From Gammaproteobacteria bacterium UBA4475 (GTDB lineage: Bacteria > Pseudomonadota > Gammaproteobacteria > Pseudomonadales > Azotimanducaceae), in assembly GCA_002389265.1 (NCBI GenBank), contig DGOD01000338.1:12777-24174 (forward strand): a stretch of 11,398 bases of DNA, read 5' to 3'. The number at the start of each line of letters is the position of its first letter. Positions within the stretch are counted from its first letter, which is position 1. The translations under genes and the position numbers were made by a program. Positions 1 through 7,753 of the stretch are shown here, in pieces. Under the pieces are notes generated by a model. That model did not search any database and was not told the DNA's origin. It saw nothing but the letters and a program-made list of their open reading frames with translations.

Positions 1-51
1 TGGGTATTTCTAGTGTTGCGTTCCGCGCGCCGTTTGTTTGATGTAACCTGA
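1..51 (+). CDS. mreD: MreD rod-shape protein, C-terminal fragment
   Basis: Frame 1 is open from the window edge to a TGA at 49-51 and encodes WVFLVLRSARRLFDVT. This resembles the usual MreD C-terminus, where an aromatic, leucine-rich end of the last membrane helix is followed by a short basic tail containing Arg and Phe. MreD is an inner-membrane partner of MreB and MreC in the elongasome that directs lateral wall synthesis. Position supports the call, because mreD normally lies directly before maf and rng in gammaproteobacteria. Only 16 residues are visible, so the assignment rests on the tail pattern plus synteny. The body of the gene lies left of the window. Confidence 0.72.
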   Translation, partial: WVFLVLRSARRLFDVT

Positions 52-91
52 TATGCAGAGCGAAGGTGTTGATTTTACGCTTCGCGAAAAA

Positions 92-98
92 TGAGGAA
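92..98 (+). promoter_or_regulatory. Shine-Dalgarno site that sets the maf start
   Basis: TGAGGAA at 92-98 is a good anti-16S match, and its GAGGA core ends seven bases before a TTG codon at 105. The earlier in-frame GTG at 66 has only a poor purine run touching it. The site therefore favours the TTG at 105 as the maf start. Confidence 0.6.
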
Positions 99-104
99 CT
101 CAAT

Positions 105-725
105 TTGATTGCGCTCGTGCTGGGCTCGGCTTCGCCGCGTAGATCGCAACTGTTGCGGCAGCTCAACCTGTCGTTCGATGTGATTACGCCTGATATTGAT
201 GAAACCCCAATGGTTGGGGAGCAAGCTTGCGACTATGCCATTCGTATGTCGAAAGGCAAATCAGTCGCCGCCAGGCATCTGCTTGAGGCCGACGCTGCTG
301 ATGCCTCGAAGCGGGATTTGGAAGTTGTCGTGCTCTGTGCTGATACCATTGTTGTGCTCGACAACGAAATCCTGTGTAAGCCTAAGGATGAAGAAGATGC
401 AGTGAATATGTTGCGCCGGATGTCTAACCGTCGCCATACCGTTGTCACTGCAGTGACTGTCAGCAGGTTGGCAGATGGCTATCAGGAGAGTTTTAGCGTT
501 GAGACGGAAGTCAATTTCCGTCAGGTTAACGAGCAAGAATGCCGAAAATATTGGCTCACTGGTGAGCCTCAAGATAAATCAGGTGCTTATGGAATCCAGG
601 GCATCGGCGCCATTTTTGTTGAGTCGATCATAGGAAGTAGTAGCAATGTTGCGGGGCTACCCCTGCGGGAAACCGCTGATTGTCTCGCGCGCTTTGGCAT
701 AGATTGCCTGGCGGGAAATGAATGA
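105..725 (+). CDS. maf: Maf family nucleoside triphosphate pyrophosphatase (YhdE type)
   Basis: Maf proteins hydrolyse nucleoside triphosphates to the monophosphate and pyrophosphate. The YhdE branch prefers dTTP, UTP and modified pyrimidines, and acts in cytosolic nucleotide pool cleaning with an older link to septum formation. The product shows the N-terminal signature GSASPRR, the ADT motif with the catalytic Asp (codon 342-344), a CKP motif, and the GAYGIQG and VAGLPL blocks, all in order and typical of YhdE rather than YceF. The TTG start at 105 gives 206 residues, close to the family's usual 190-200. The reading frame is open back to a GTG at 66, which would add 13 residues not expected in the family and lacks a ribosome site. 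A small insertion rich in Ala and Asp lies just before the catalytic block. It follows mreD by about 50 bases and precedes rng by 25, so it is probably co-transcribed. Confidence 0.95.
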   Translation: MIALVLGSASPRRSQLLRQLNLSFDVITPDIDETPMVGEQACDYAIRMSKGKSVAARHLLEADAADASKRDLEVVVLCADTIVVLDNEILCKPKDEEDAVNMLRRMSNRRHTVVTAVTVSRLADGYQESFSVETEVNFRQVNEQECRKYWLTGEPQDKSGAYGIQGIGAIFVESIIGSSSNVAGLPLRETADCLARFGIDCLAGNE

Positions 726-750
726 TATTTGATACAGGAAGTATTTCAGC

Positions 751-2238
751 ATGGCTGAAGAAATTATCATCAGTGTCTCTTCATTGGAAACGCGGGTGGC
801 GCTTGTCGAGTCCGGGTTGCTGCAAGAAATATTCATCGAGCGGTCCCATACTCGAGTAACAGTAGGCAATATTTATAAAGGTAAGGTTGTCCGCGTATTG
901 CCGGGTTTACAAAGTGCCTTCGTTGACATAGGGCAGCCGCGGGCCGCGTTTATGCATATTACGGACCTTGTGGATTCGCAATTCAAGTTCATTGAAGCTG
1001 CGGCTGACAAAAAAATTCAGTATCCGCCGATCCAACAAGTGCTTCGAGATGGGCAGGAAATTCTGGTACAGGTGACTAAAGAGCCTATCAACACCAAGGG
1101 CGCGCGTGCTACGACCAGTATTTCGGTCGCGTCTCGATTTTTGGTTTATACGCCAAAAAATTCCCACATAGGTATTTCCCAACGAATAGAAGACACCGCT
1201 GCCCGTGAACGGCTCCAGGCTATCATGGCTGAGATTCATCGGCCGGAAGATGCAGATGGATTTATTGTTCGCACAGCCTCAGAGCGGGCGACTGAAGAGG
1301 AAATCCGGCTCGATGCGGAATTGTTACGCAAGCGTTGGCGGCTGATTGATGAGCAAGGCCGCAGTGCGCCGCCAGCATCAAGCGTTTATGAAGACTTACC
1401 TATTCACTTGCGGGCGATGCGGGATATCATTAATCGAGAGACCGCGAGTATTCTCGTCGACAACAAAAAGGTCTATCAGGCCATTGAGCGATTTCTGACA
1501 GACTTTATTCCCGAAAAGCTTGCTTGCTTGCAGCTGGTTTCTCTCAAGGTGCCAATATTTGATGCACACAATTTAGAGGACCAAATTACGGCCGCGTTGG
1601 ATCGTAACGTGCCGCTGAAGTCGGGGGGTTACCTGGTGATAGATCAGACCGAAGCGATGACCACGGTGGATGTTAATACCGGTGCGTTTGTCGGGCGCCG
1701 TGATCTTGAAGATACCATCTATCGAACTAACCTTGAGGCCGCGGCGGCGATACCCCGACAACTCAAGTTGAGAAATATCGGTGGGATTGTCATTCTTGAT
1801 TTTATCGACATGATCGATGAAGAACACAAGCGCCAAGTGGTCAGGACGCTGGAGAAAGGTCAACAGGTGGATCGCGTGAAGTGGAATATCTCCGAAATAT
1901 CAGACTTGGGCCTGGTGGAGATGACACGCAAAAGGACGCATGAGAGTTTACTTAAGATGATGTGCGCGCCTTGTCCTGCTTGTGATGGAAAGGGTTTTTT
2001 GAAAACTGCGGAGACGGTTTGTCTGGAAATCTATCGAGAGATACAGCGCAAAGCCCTCAAATTTTCTGGTGGCGAGTGTGTGATAATGGCCGCGCAACCA
2101 GTTATTGATCGTTTGTTAGATGAAGATGCAATTTGCATCGCTGACTTATCCAGCGCGCTGGACTGTTCGATCCGACTGCAAGTCGAGACGAGTTACAGTC
2201 AGGAGCAGTTTGATGTTGTCGTGCCGCTTCAGTTTTAG
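751..2238 (+). CDS. rng: Ribonuclease G
   Basis: This is a single-strand-specific endoribonuclease that matures the 5' end of 16S rRNA and contributes to mRNA turnover in the cytoplasm. At 495 residues it matches RNase G (about 485-490) and lacks the long C-terminal scaffold of RNase E. The N-terminus (ETRVALVESG, then NIYKGKVVRVLPGLQSAFVDIG) is the usual opening, with an S1 RNA-binding domain at about residues 38-128. The metal-binding catalytic pair is present: D307 in TVDVNTG and D350 in ILDFIDM, 43 residues apart as in the E. coli enzymes. The zinc-link CPAC (C408, C411) is intact, with an extra Cys at 405. The ATG has an AGGAAG ribosome site about nine bases upstream. It lies between maf and yhdP, six bases before yhdP, a conserved order. 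Confidence 0.97.
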   Translation: MAEEIIISVSSLETRVALVESGLLQEIFIERSHTRVTVGNIYKGKVVRVLPGLQSAFVDIGQPRAAFMHITDLVDSQFKFIEAAADKKIQYPPIQQVLRDGQEILVQVTKEPINTKGARATTSISVASRFLVYTPKNSHIGISQRIEDTAARERLQAIMAEIHRPEDADGFIVRTASERATEEEIRLDAELLRKRWRLIDEQGRSAPPASSVYEDLPIHLRAMRDIINRETASILVDNKKVYQAIERFLTDFIPEKLACLQLVSLKVPIFDAHNLEDQITAALDRNVPLKSGGYLVIDQTEAMTTVDVNTGAFVGRRDLEDTIYRTNLEAAAAIPRQLKLRNIGGIVILDFIDMIDEEHKRQVVRTLEKGQQVDRVKWNISEISDLGLVEMTRKRTHESLLKMMCAPCPACDGKGFLKTAETVCLEIYREIQRKALKFSGGECVIMAAQPVIDRLLDEDAICIADLSSALDCSIRLQVETSYSQEQFDVVVPLQF

Positions 2239-2244
2239 GTAGCC

Positions 2245-5200
2245 ATGAAAGCTCAAAACAACCAACGACTTGTTGTCAATTCCCTGGAGGCAATGCTGCT
2301 TGGCCTGCTGATTCTAGTCGCCGCCTACGTCTCCATAGGGCGCTTGGCGATCGCCCACGTGAACGATTATCGTGTCAACATCGAGGAGTTACTTTCCAAT
2401 GCGCTTAATGTGCCTGTACATATTGGTGCGCTGAGGGGGGAGTGGCACTATCTTGACCCGAAGCTTGAGATAGATGGGTTCAGAATCGGAAATGCTGCTG
2501 CTGGCATCACTTTTGATCATTTGTCGGTAGAGCTGAACTCTTTGCACAGTTTTCTCGAGAGACAGATTGTTGTCAGTGATCTGCTGATTGACAGTTTATC
2601 GTTGAAGTTGGCGCAGGACACTGCGGGCAATTGGTATGTCGATGGCATGCCAGTAGCGGACAACCCACCAGATTTCACCGCATTGTTGACTTCGGTGCCT
2701 TACCTTGAGTCAATCGAAATGACGTCCATTAATATTGACGTTGTGACTCGTAATGCCCATTACCAAATTCGAAATCAGATTGACCAGGTGTTTGAGTTAC
2801 GCGCAGATGGAGACAAGAAAACCATGTCGCTACCGCTCTTCGTGGAACGATTGGGTAACAATCCTTACAAAGACGGTCTGCAACTACTCGGCGAATTTCG
2901 TGGTGATCCTCGATATCTTGGCGGTTTTTTTGCGAGTTTGTACCTGCAAGTCCCTAGTGTTGAGTTGGCCGACCTGATCCCGCCGATTGGCAAGCACAAG
3001 CTTGAATTCACTGAGCTCGATATGAGTGGAGAATTTTGGCTTGAATTTGATGGTGAGATCTTTGAATTAAGAGGGGCCACTCTGACGAGTGCTGTGACAG
3101 CCTTAGTCAACGGACGACAGGTTGATTTGCTCGAAGATGTTCGCAGTGAATTTGTCGTCGTGCGCGAGGATCCCAGCGAGGCTCAGCTCTATTTTGAATC
3201 TTTGAGCGCGAATGTAGGAAGTAAACGTCTAGAGCTCGATGGTATGTCTGTCGCCTATCGAGATCTGACGGGGATCCAGTCGTTGGCGTTGGCCGTGCCC
3301 AAGCTGTCTATTGCGCATTTAGTTGGCGCGGTGAGTGGCTTAGGCGAGCGCACTGCGTTGTTGTCGCAACAGGGTATTGATACCTTAAGTGCTATGGCTT
3401 TAACCGGTGAGTTAGATCAATTATTCGTGCATATAGATCATCTCAACACGACCCCAGTGCCACATTTGACGGCGCAAATTCATGGTCTCGGGTTGAAGCC
3501 CCACTTGGCGCTGCCGGGGATTAGCCATCTCGATGGTTTCGCCTCGATGGGACTCGAAAGTGGCTACCTGGATATACATAATCAGGCGCCATTCGAGCTT
3601 AACTTTGAATCTATGTTCTCAAAGCCATGGTCGTTCGATACTGCGCAAGTGCGCCTGAACTATTTAGTGAAACCAGAAGCGATACAACTCCGCAGCGGTC
3701 TGATTGAGTTGACCGAAGGCGAACTAGTGGCTGCGGGCAGAGTGCTGGTCAACTTGCCCGCAGATCGTGCGAATCACACCTGGGGACTGGAAATTGGCCT
3801 GCGGCACGCCGACCTGAATAACGCAAATCGGTATCTCCCTGACGTGTTGAGTGACACGCTTCGAGAATGGCTTGGCCGGGCTATTCTCGGTGGGACGGTA
3901 GCTGAAGGTGGTTTGCTGTTTCATGGGTCGCTTTTTCGGGACGCACCGAAAATTCGCAAGGTGCACGAACTGTACTTCGACGTCGACGACGCCATCGTAG
4001 CCTATGACCCTGCCTGGCCACCACTGCAGGATCTGGAAGCGACGATCTATGTCAATAATGCACTAGTGGAATCGAATGCTGCCACTGCCGCTATCTTCGA
4101 TAGCCGGCTCGAGGAAATCTCGGTCAGACTGCCGATAACAGCAGAAGGCCGCGCTGACTCAATCTTCGTGAATGGCGCCGTCCACGGTGACTTTAGTGAT
4201 GGTGTCAAGATTCTGAACGAAACCCCGCTCGCCGCGCTCACAGGTCAGATGGCGAATGCCTGGGTAGCTACCGGTCAAATGCACGGAGATATCAACATGA
4301 ACGTGCCTATTGGCTTGCGAGCCGGTGAGCCTGTTAGGGTCGATCTGTCGATAAACATTGATAGCGGGGACCTCTTCATGAGTGAGCTTGATTTAGCGAT
4401 CAAAGACATCGTCGGAAATTTTACTTATGACAGTGACCGCGGGCTGAATTCAGCGCCTTTTACCGCGTCGATATTCGGTGATTTGGCCCGCAATGAAATC
4501 GCCTCCACTTGTGACGCGACGGGTGCGATTCTTGAAATCCTCATTGTCGGTGATGGTCGCGCGAGTATCGATGAAGTATATAAGTGGTCAGGTCAGGCGC
4601 TGCTTGCGAAAGCATTAGGGAAATTTGATTATCATTCCGTTGTGCGAATTCCCGTCGGTGCATTGGAATCAGGCATGTCTGTAGATATCACCTCAGACCT
4701 GCAGGGTGTTGAGATTGATTTGCCAAGCCCTATGGCTAAATTAGCCGCTGATCTTTTACCTATGAGGTATCAGCAAACGTTTTTTGAGTCGTCTGATGAA
4801 ATTAGCCTATCCCTGGGTGACAATGTTCATGCCTTACTTAAGAGTCGCGCAGGTACGTTGGTAGGCGGCCGAATCCACTTCGGTCCGAGCCCCCTTGGCG
4901 CTGTGGCCTTCGACAAGTTGCGGGTTACTGGTGCCATTGAAGAAGCTGACTATGGGCAATGGCGCCAGCTCAGCGACGAGCTGGAAGGCAATACAGAAGT
5001 GTCGCTGGAGTCGGAAATTGCTCAGACTCTGGCGTCGGTCGATCTACAAGTTGGCCGACTCAATATTCAGGGTTTTGAGCTTGAATCGGTCTACATGCAA
5101 ATTTCACGGCAACAGGATGCCTGGAATGTTGAGTTGACCAACGAGTTATTAAAAGGGCTGATCAGTATCCCGGATCAAGAAGAGGCTCCCATAGAGCTAG

Positions 5201-6195
5201 ATCTCGATTATCTGCGCTTCATCACAACCGAAGCCGGGGCTGATCCAATGCAAGGATTAGATCCCGTTGATTTGGTCCCGGCCAACTTTCGCGCGAAAAA
5301 TGTCACGGTGGACGCCGAGAGCTATGGTAGCTGGGCATTTAATTTTCGGCCAGACGATGAAGGCGGAGCGTTTGAGATGCTGTCGGCGAATTTCAAGGGA
5401 CTAGAGATCGAATCGAAATCGGGTGTCTTATGGCGGGTCAATAATGAATCGCAGTTTAGTCATTTTGTCGGTGTCGTCAAAGTGATTGACTTGGCGCTTG
5501 CGTTAAAACAGTGGGGCTTCGCCTCGAGTATTCAGGGTAATAACTTTATTTTCGACAGCGATGTTAAATGGTCTGGCTCGCCGACCATGATCGACATAAA
5601 TAACATTGAAGGTGAGATTTCAATAAGCGCTAAAGACGGGCGATTTGTCCAGGCTGAGACCAGTACCGGGGCTCTTAAACTTCTCGGTGTTTTTGACTTC
5701 GCGTCATTGGCCAGGCGGTTTAGGTTTGATTTTTCAGATATTGTGAATGAAGGATTTTCCTTTGACAAAATTAACGGCAGCGCACGATTTAATCACGGTA
5801 TTGTTGATGTCGCGGAGCCCATTACAATCGAGGGTGCTAGCAGTATTTTTAGAGTCGGCGGGCAGATGAATATCAAGACTGGTGAACTTGATAACGATTT
5901 AATTGTAACGCTACCAGTGGGGCGCAATTTACCCTGGTATGCGGCCTATTCAGCCTTGGCAAATCCATTGGTAGGTGCCGGTGTGTTTCTTGCGCAGAAA
6001 ATATTCGAAGATCAAATCAACAGAATGACCAGCGCTAAATACAAAGTCTCAGGGACCGTGGATTTGCCGGTGGTTGAGTTCATTTCCATCTTTAACGATT
6101 CTATTCGAGAAACACCAGAAGCTGAGGCTGCTAGTGAATTCGGCGACGTCAAGTCGAAAATCGATGTCGAACCAAGCCCGACTGAAACGCAATAG
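2245..6195 (+). CDS. yhdP: YhdP family AsmA-like envelope protein
   Basis: This is a 1316-residue protein of the YhdP/TIGR02099 family. YhdP is anchored in the inner membrane and spans the periplasm as a long beta-rich groove; with TamB and YdbH it carries phospholipids to the outer membrane. One membrane helix is visible at about residues 14-36. The rest is predicted periplasmic, with a DUF3971-like middle and an AsmA-like C-terminal region at about 1090-1285 containing the family-typical stretch running from WSGSP to LLGVFDFASLARR and the late hydrophobic segment NPLVGAGVFLAQKIF. Length is slightly above the E. coli protein (about 1266); some of the excess is a low-complexity acidic tail after residue 1290. 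The start lies six bases after the rng stop, and its weak AGG ribosome site overlaps that stop, suggesting translational coupling. Confidence 0.95.
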   Translation: MKAQNNQRLVVNSLEAMLLGLLILVAAYVSIGRLAIAHVNDYRVNIEELLSNALNVPVHIGALRGEWHYLDPKLEIDGFRIGNAAAGITFDHLSVELNSLHSFLERQIVVSDLLIDSLSLKLAQDTAGNWYVDGMPVADNPPDFTALLTSVPYLESIEMTSINIDVVTRNAHYQIRNQIDQVFELRADGDKKTMSLPLFVERLGNNPYKDGLQLLGEFRGDPRYLGGFFASLYLQVPSVELADLIPPIGKHKLEFTELDMSGEFWLEFDGEIFELRGATLTSAVTALVNGRQVDLLEDVRSEFVVVREDPSEAQLYFESLSANVGSKRLELDGMSVAYRDLTGIQSLALAVPKLSIAHLVGAVSGLGERTALLSQQGIDTLSAMALTGELDQLFVHIDHLNTTPVPHLTAQIHGLGLKPHLALPGISHLDGFASMGLESGYLDIHNQAPFELNFESMFSKPWSFDTAQVRLNYLVKPEAIQLRSGLIELTEGELVAAGRVLVNLPADRANHTWGLEIGLRHADLNNANRYLPDVLSDTLREWLGRAILGGTVAEGGLLFHGSLFRDAPKIRKVHELYFDVDDAIVAYDPAWPPLQDLEATIYVNNALVESNAATAAIFDSRLEEISVRLPITAEGRADSIFVNGAVHGDFSDGVKILNETPLAALTGQMANAWVATGQMHGDINMNVPIGLRAGEPVRVDLSINIDSGDLFMSELDLAIKDIVGNFTYDSDRGLNSAPFTASIFGDLARNEIASTCDATGAILEILIVGDGRASIDEVYKWSGQALLAKALGKFDYHSVVRIPVGALESGMSVDITSDLQGVEIDLPSPMAKLAADLLPMRYQQTFFESSDEISLSLGDNVHALLKSRAGTLVGGRIHFGPSPLGAVAFDKLRVTGAIEEADYGQWRQLSDELEGNTEVSLESEIAQTLASVDLQVGRLNIQGFELESVYMQISRQQDAWNVELTNELLKGLISIPDQEEAPIELDLDYLRFITTEAGADPMQGLDPVDLVPANFRAKNVTVDAESYGSWAFNFRPDDEGGAFEMLSANFKGLEIESKSGVLWRVNNESQFSHFVGVVKVIDLALALKQWGFASSIQGNNFIFDSDVKWSGSPTMIDINNIEGEISISAKDGRFVQAETSTGALKLLGVFDFASLARRFRFDFSDIVNEGFSFDKINGSARFNHGIVDVAEPITIEGASSIFRVGGQMNIKTGELDNDLIVTLPVGRNLPWYAAYSALANPLVGAGVFLAQKIFEDQINRMTSAKYKVSGTVDLPVVEFISIFNDSIRETPEAEAASEFGDVKSKIDVEPSPTETQ

Positions 6196-6207
6196 CATTA
6201 ATAATGC
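6195..6207. repeat. 13-base perfect inverted repeat between yhdP and nit
   Basis: GCATTA and TAATGC are exact inverted copies around a single central A, starting on the last base of the yhdP stop codon. The loop is too small for a stable RNA hairpin and no T-run follows, so it is not a terminator. It could be a protein-binding half-site pair or chance. The rest of the 43-base gap shows no clear promoter. Confidence 0.3.
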
Positions 6208-6238
6208 CTGATATCGATAACAAAGCTGTGGGTATCCC

Positions 6239-7066
6239 ATGAAGAACACGATCGCGCTGATACAAATGGTGAGTAGCCAATTTGTTGATGACAATTTGAT
6301 GCGGGTGGATGCCCTGATTCGCGAGGCGGCTGGATCAGCAAAATTTATTTTCTTGCCGGAAAATTTCGCCGCGTTAGCGGCGCCGAACACCTACCAAATC
6401 GGCGAGCGAGAAGAGGGGTTGGAGCCGCCGATTCGAACCTTCATGGCAGCCTTAGCGAATGAGCTTTCCTGCTGGATATTTGCGGGTACTATGCCCTTGG
6501 CCAGACGCGCGAACGGCGATATCCCAACTGCTGGTAGGGTGCGTGCAGCCTCAATTGTCTATAACCCCGATGGCGTTGAAATTGCACGTTATGACAAAAT
6601 TCATATGTTTGATGTCGAGGTTGCCGATTCGCAGCGACATTATCGAGAGTCGCTGACCTTTGAGCCGGGTGACGAGTTGGTAGTAGTGCCAACTCCGCTC
6701 GGGAAGATAGGACTCTCTGTTTGTTACGACATCCGTTTCCCGGAGTTATACCGACTTCTGTTTGCAGAGGGTGCGGAGTGTCTTCTCATGCCATCGGCGT
6801 TTACCCGAGTGACGGGTGAGGCGCATTTTGAAGTCTTGATGCGGGCCCGTGCCATTGAAAACGTCGCTTATACCATCGCGGCTTGCCAGGGCGGGGTGCA
6901 TGACTCCGGCCGCGAGACGTTCGGCCATAGTATGGTGATAAGTCCCTGGGGTGAAGTGATAGCAAAATTGGGGCTCGGTGAGGGGGTTTTGCTCGCTGAC
7001 ATAGACCTCGATGCAGTACATAGGATGCGCCGCGACATGCCGGTGCATCAGCAACGGCGTCTTTAG
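6239..7066 (+). CDS. Nitrilase-superfamily carbon-nitrogen hydrolase (Nit1/YbeM-like amidase)
   Basis: This is a 275-residue cytosolic amidase of the nitrilase superfamily. The catalytic triad is clear: E41 in LPENFA, K120 in YDKIHMFD, and C162 in SVCYDIRFPEL. The further conserved segment EAHFEVLMRARAIEN follows. The KIHMFD and CYDIRFPE blocks are those of the Nit1/NitA branch, whose studied members hydrolyse deaminated glutathione, a by-product of transaminase action; that substrate is inferred here. The ATG at 6239 has only a weak GTGGG upstream, but the N-terminus (MKNTIALIQM) fits the family. It is the last gene of the plus-strand run. In many gammaproteobacteria tldD comes next; here the stop codon TAG directly abuts the darP stop on the other strand. 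Confidence 0.92.
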   Translation: MKNTIALIQMVSSQFVDDNLMRVDALIREAAGSAKFIFLPENFAALAAPNTYQIGEREEGLEPPIRTFMAALANELSCWIFAGTMPLARRANGDIPTAGRVRAASIVYNPDGVEIARYDKIHMFDVEVADSQRHYRESLTFEPGDELVVVPTPLGKIGLSVCYDIRFPELYRLLFAEGAECLLMPSAFTRVTGEAHFEVLMRARAIENVAYTIAACQGGVHDSGRETFGHSMVISPWGEVIAKLGLGEGVLLADIDLDAVHRMRRDMPVHQQRRL

Positions 7067-7636
7067 TTACGCTTGATTATCCTTTTCGATATCATCTACA
7101 AGGCCGTGGTCAGCTTCTGCGTCGGTGTGGATCTCAAAAGATTTTAAATACTGAAATAGCTTTCGAAACTGAACCGGGGGTAGCTTGTTCTGGTCTCGTT
7201 CAGCGACTGCTGCACGTGTAAGTTGGCGTAAATGCTGCCGGTCGATGTCAGGCGTTTCACTGATAATCTCTTCGGTGACGGTGGCATCTTGACTCAATAA
7301 ACGCTCACGCCAGCGTTCGAGCTTGTGGAATTTGTTCACATGATCCTGGGAGCTGGCATCGAATCGATCCAGTAAGGCTTGGAGTTTGTCGGTTTCCACT
7401 TGGCGCAAAAGTTTGCCGACATATTGCATCTGACGTTTGCGGGCATTGCCTTTGGTGATCTTTCTGCAGGCCGTCAACGCGTCCATAATATTCGAAGGCA
7501 GGAGTTCCCTGACATGCGCGTCGGGCAATTCGAGCAGTCTTTCGCCCATATCTCGTAGAGCGTGCATATCGCGTTTACGCTGCGACTTGCTCGGTGAGTC
7601 GTCGTCATATTCTACAAAATCTTCTTCATCATTCAT
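7067..7636 (-). CDS. darP: DarP (YjgA, DUF615) 50S ribosomal assembly factor
   Basis: This is a 189-residue protein of the DUF615/YjgA family, now called DarP (dual-action ribosomal maturation protein), which binds late 50S precursors and promotes peptidyl-transferase centre maturation. Visible family features are an acidic N-terminus leading into SKSQRKRDMHALRDMGERL, the central block GNARKRQMQYVGKLLR, and a helical, charged C-terminal half containing WRERLL and RQHLRQLTR. Length is close to the E. coli protein (183). The ATG at 7636 has no good ribosome site close by; an AGGAAA lies about 15 bases upstream. It is the last gene of the minus-strand cluster, 117 bases after mgtE. In related genomes it is usually flanked by tldD and pmbA, and neither is here. 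Confidence 0.95.
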   Translation of the reverse strand: MNDEEDFVEYDDDSPSKSQRKRDMHALRDMGERLLELPDAHVRELLPSNIMDALTACRKITKGNARKRQMQYVGKLLRQVETDKLQALLDRFDASSQDHVNKFHKLERWRERLLSQDATVTEEIISETPDIDRQHLRQLTRAAVAERDQNKLPPVQFRKLFQYLKSFEIHTDAEADHGLVDDIEKDNQA

Positions 7637-7753
7637 GACAGGTAAGGTTTTTCCTGGTGTGTTCAGTGGAAGTCAATGGGTCTAGTTCAGTTGAGTGTTC
7701 TGAATGTACGAGTCGACAAGGATTAAACGAAACGTTCATTAGGGGGCGCCGTG
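7637..7753. other. Intergenic gap between mgtE and darP, site where pmbA usually lies
   Basis: These 117 bases hold no plausible gene in either strand. On the minus strand I see no convincing -35/-10 pair and no hairpin followed by a T-run. The only small palindrome is AACG-AAA-CGTT near 7727. In many gammaproteobacteria pmbA (tldE) lies between darP and mgtE, so the gap may be what remains after its loss. Confidence 0.4.

Noticed and set aside
53..94. 13-codon frame (ATG at 53, TGA at 92) between mreD and maf, as a possible leader peptide
   Set aside because: It has no ribosome site, and its stop merely overlaps the maf Shine-Dalgarno. A frame this short is easily chance.
7056..7072. GCGT-N8-ACGC stem over the nit-darP junction as a bidirectional terminator
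   Set aside because: Four base pairs with an eight-base loop and no T-run on either strand is too weak.
7437..7685. 82-codon plus-strand frame over darP
   Set aside because: It lies mostly antisense to the well-supported darP and has low-complexity Ser-rich composition, typical of a shadow frame.
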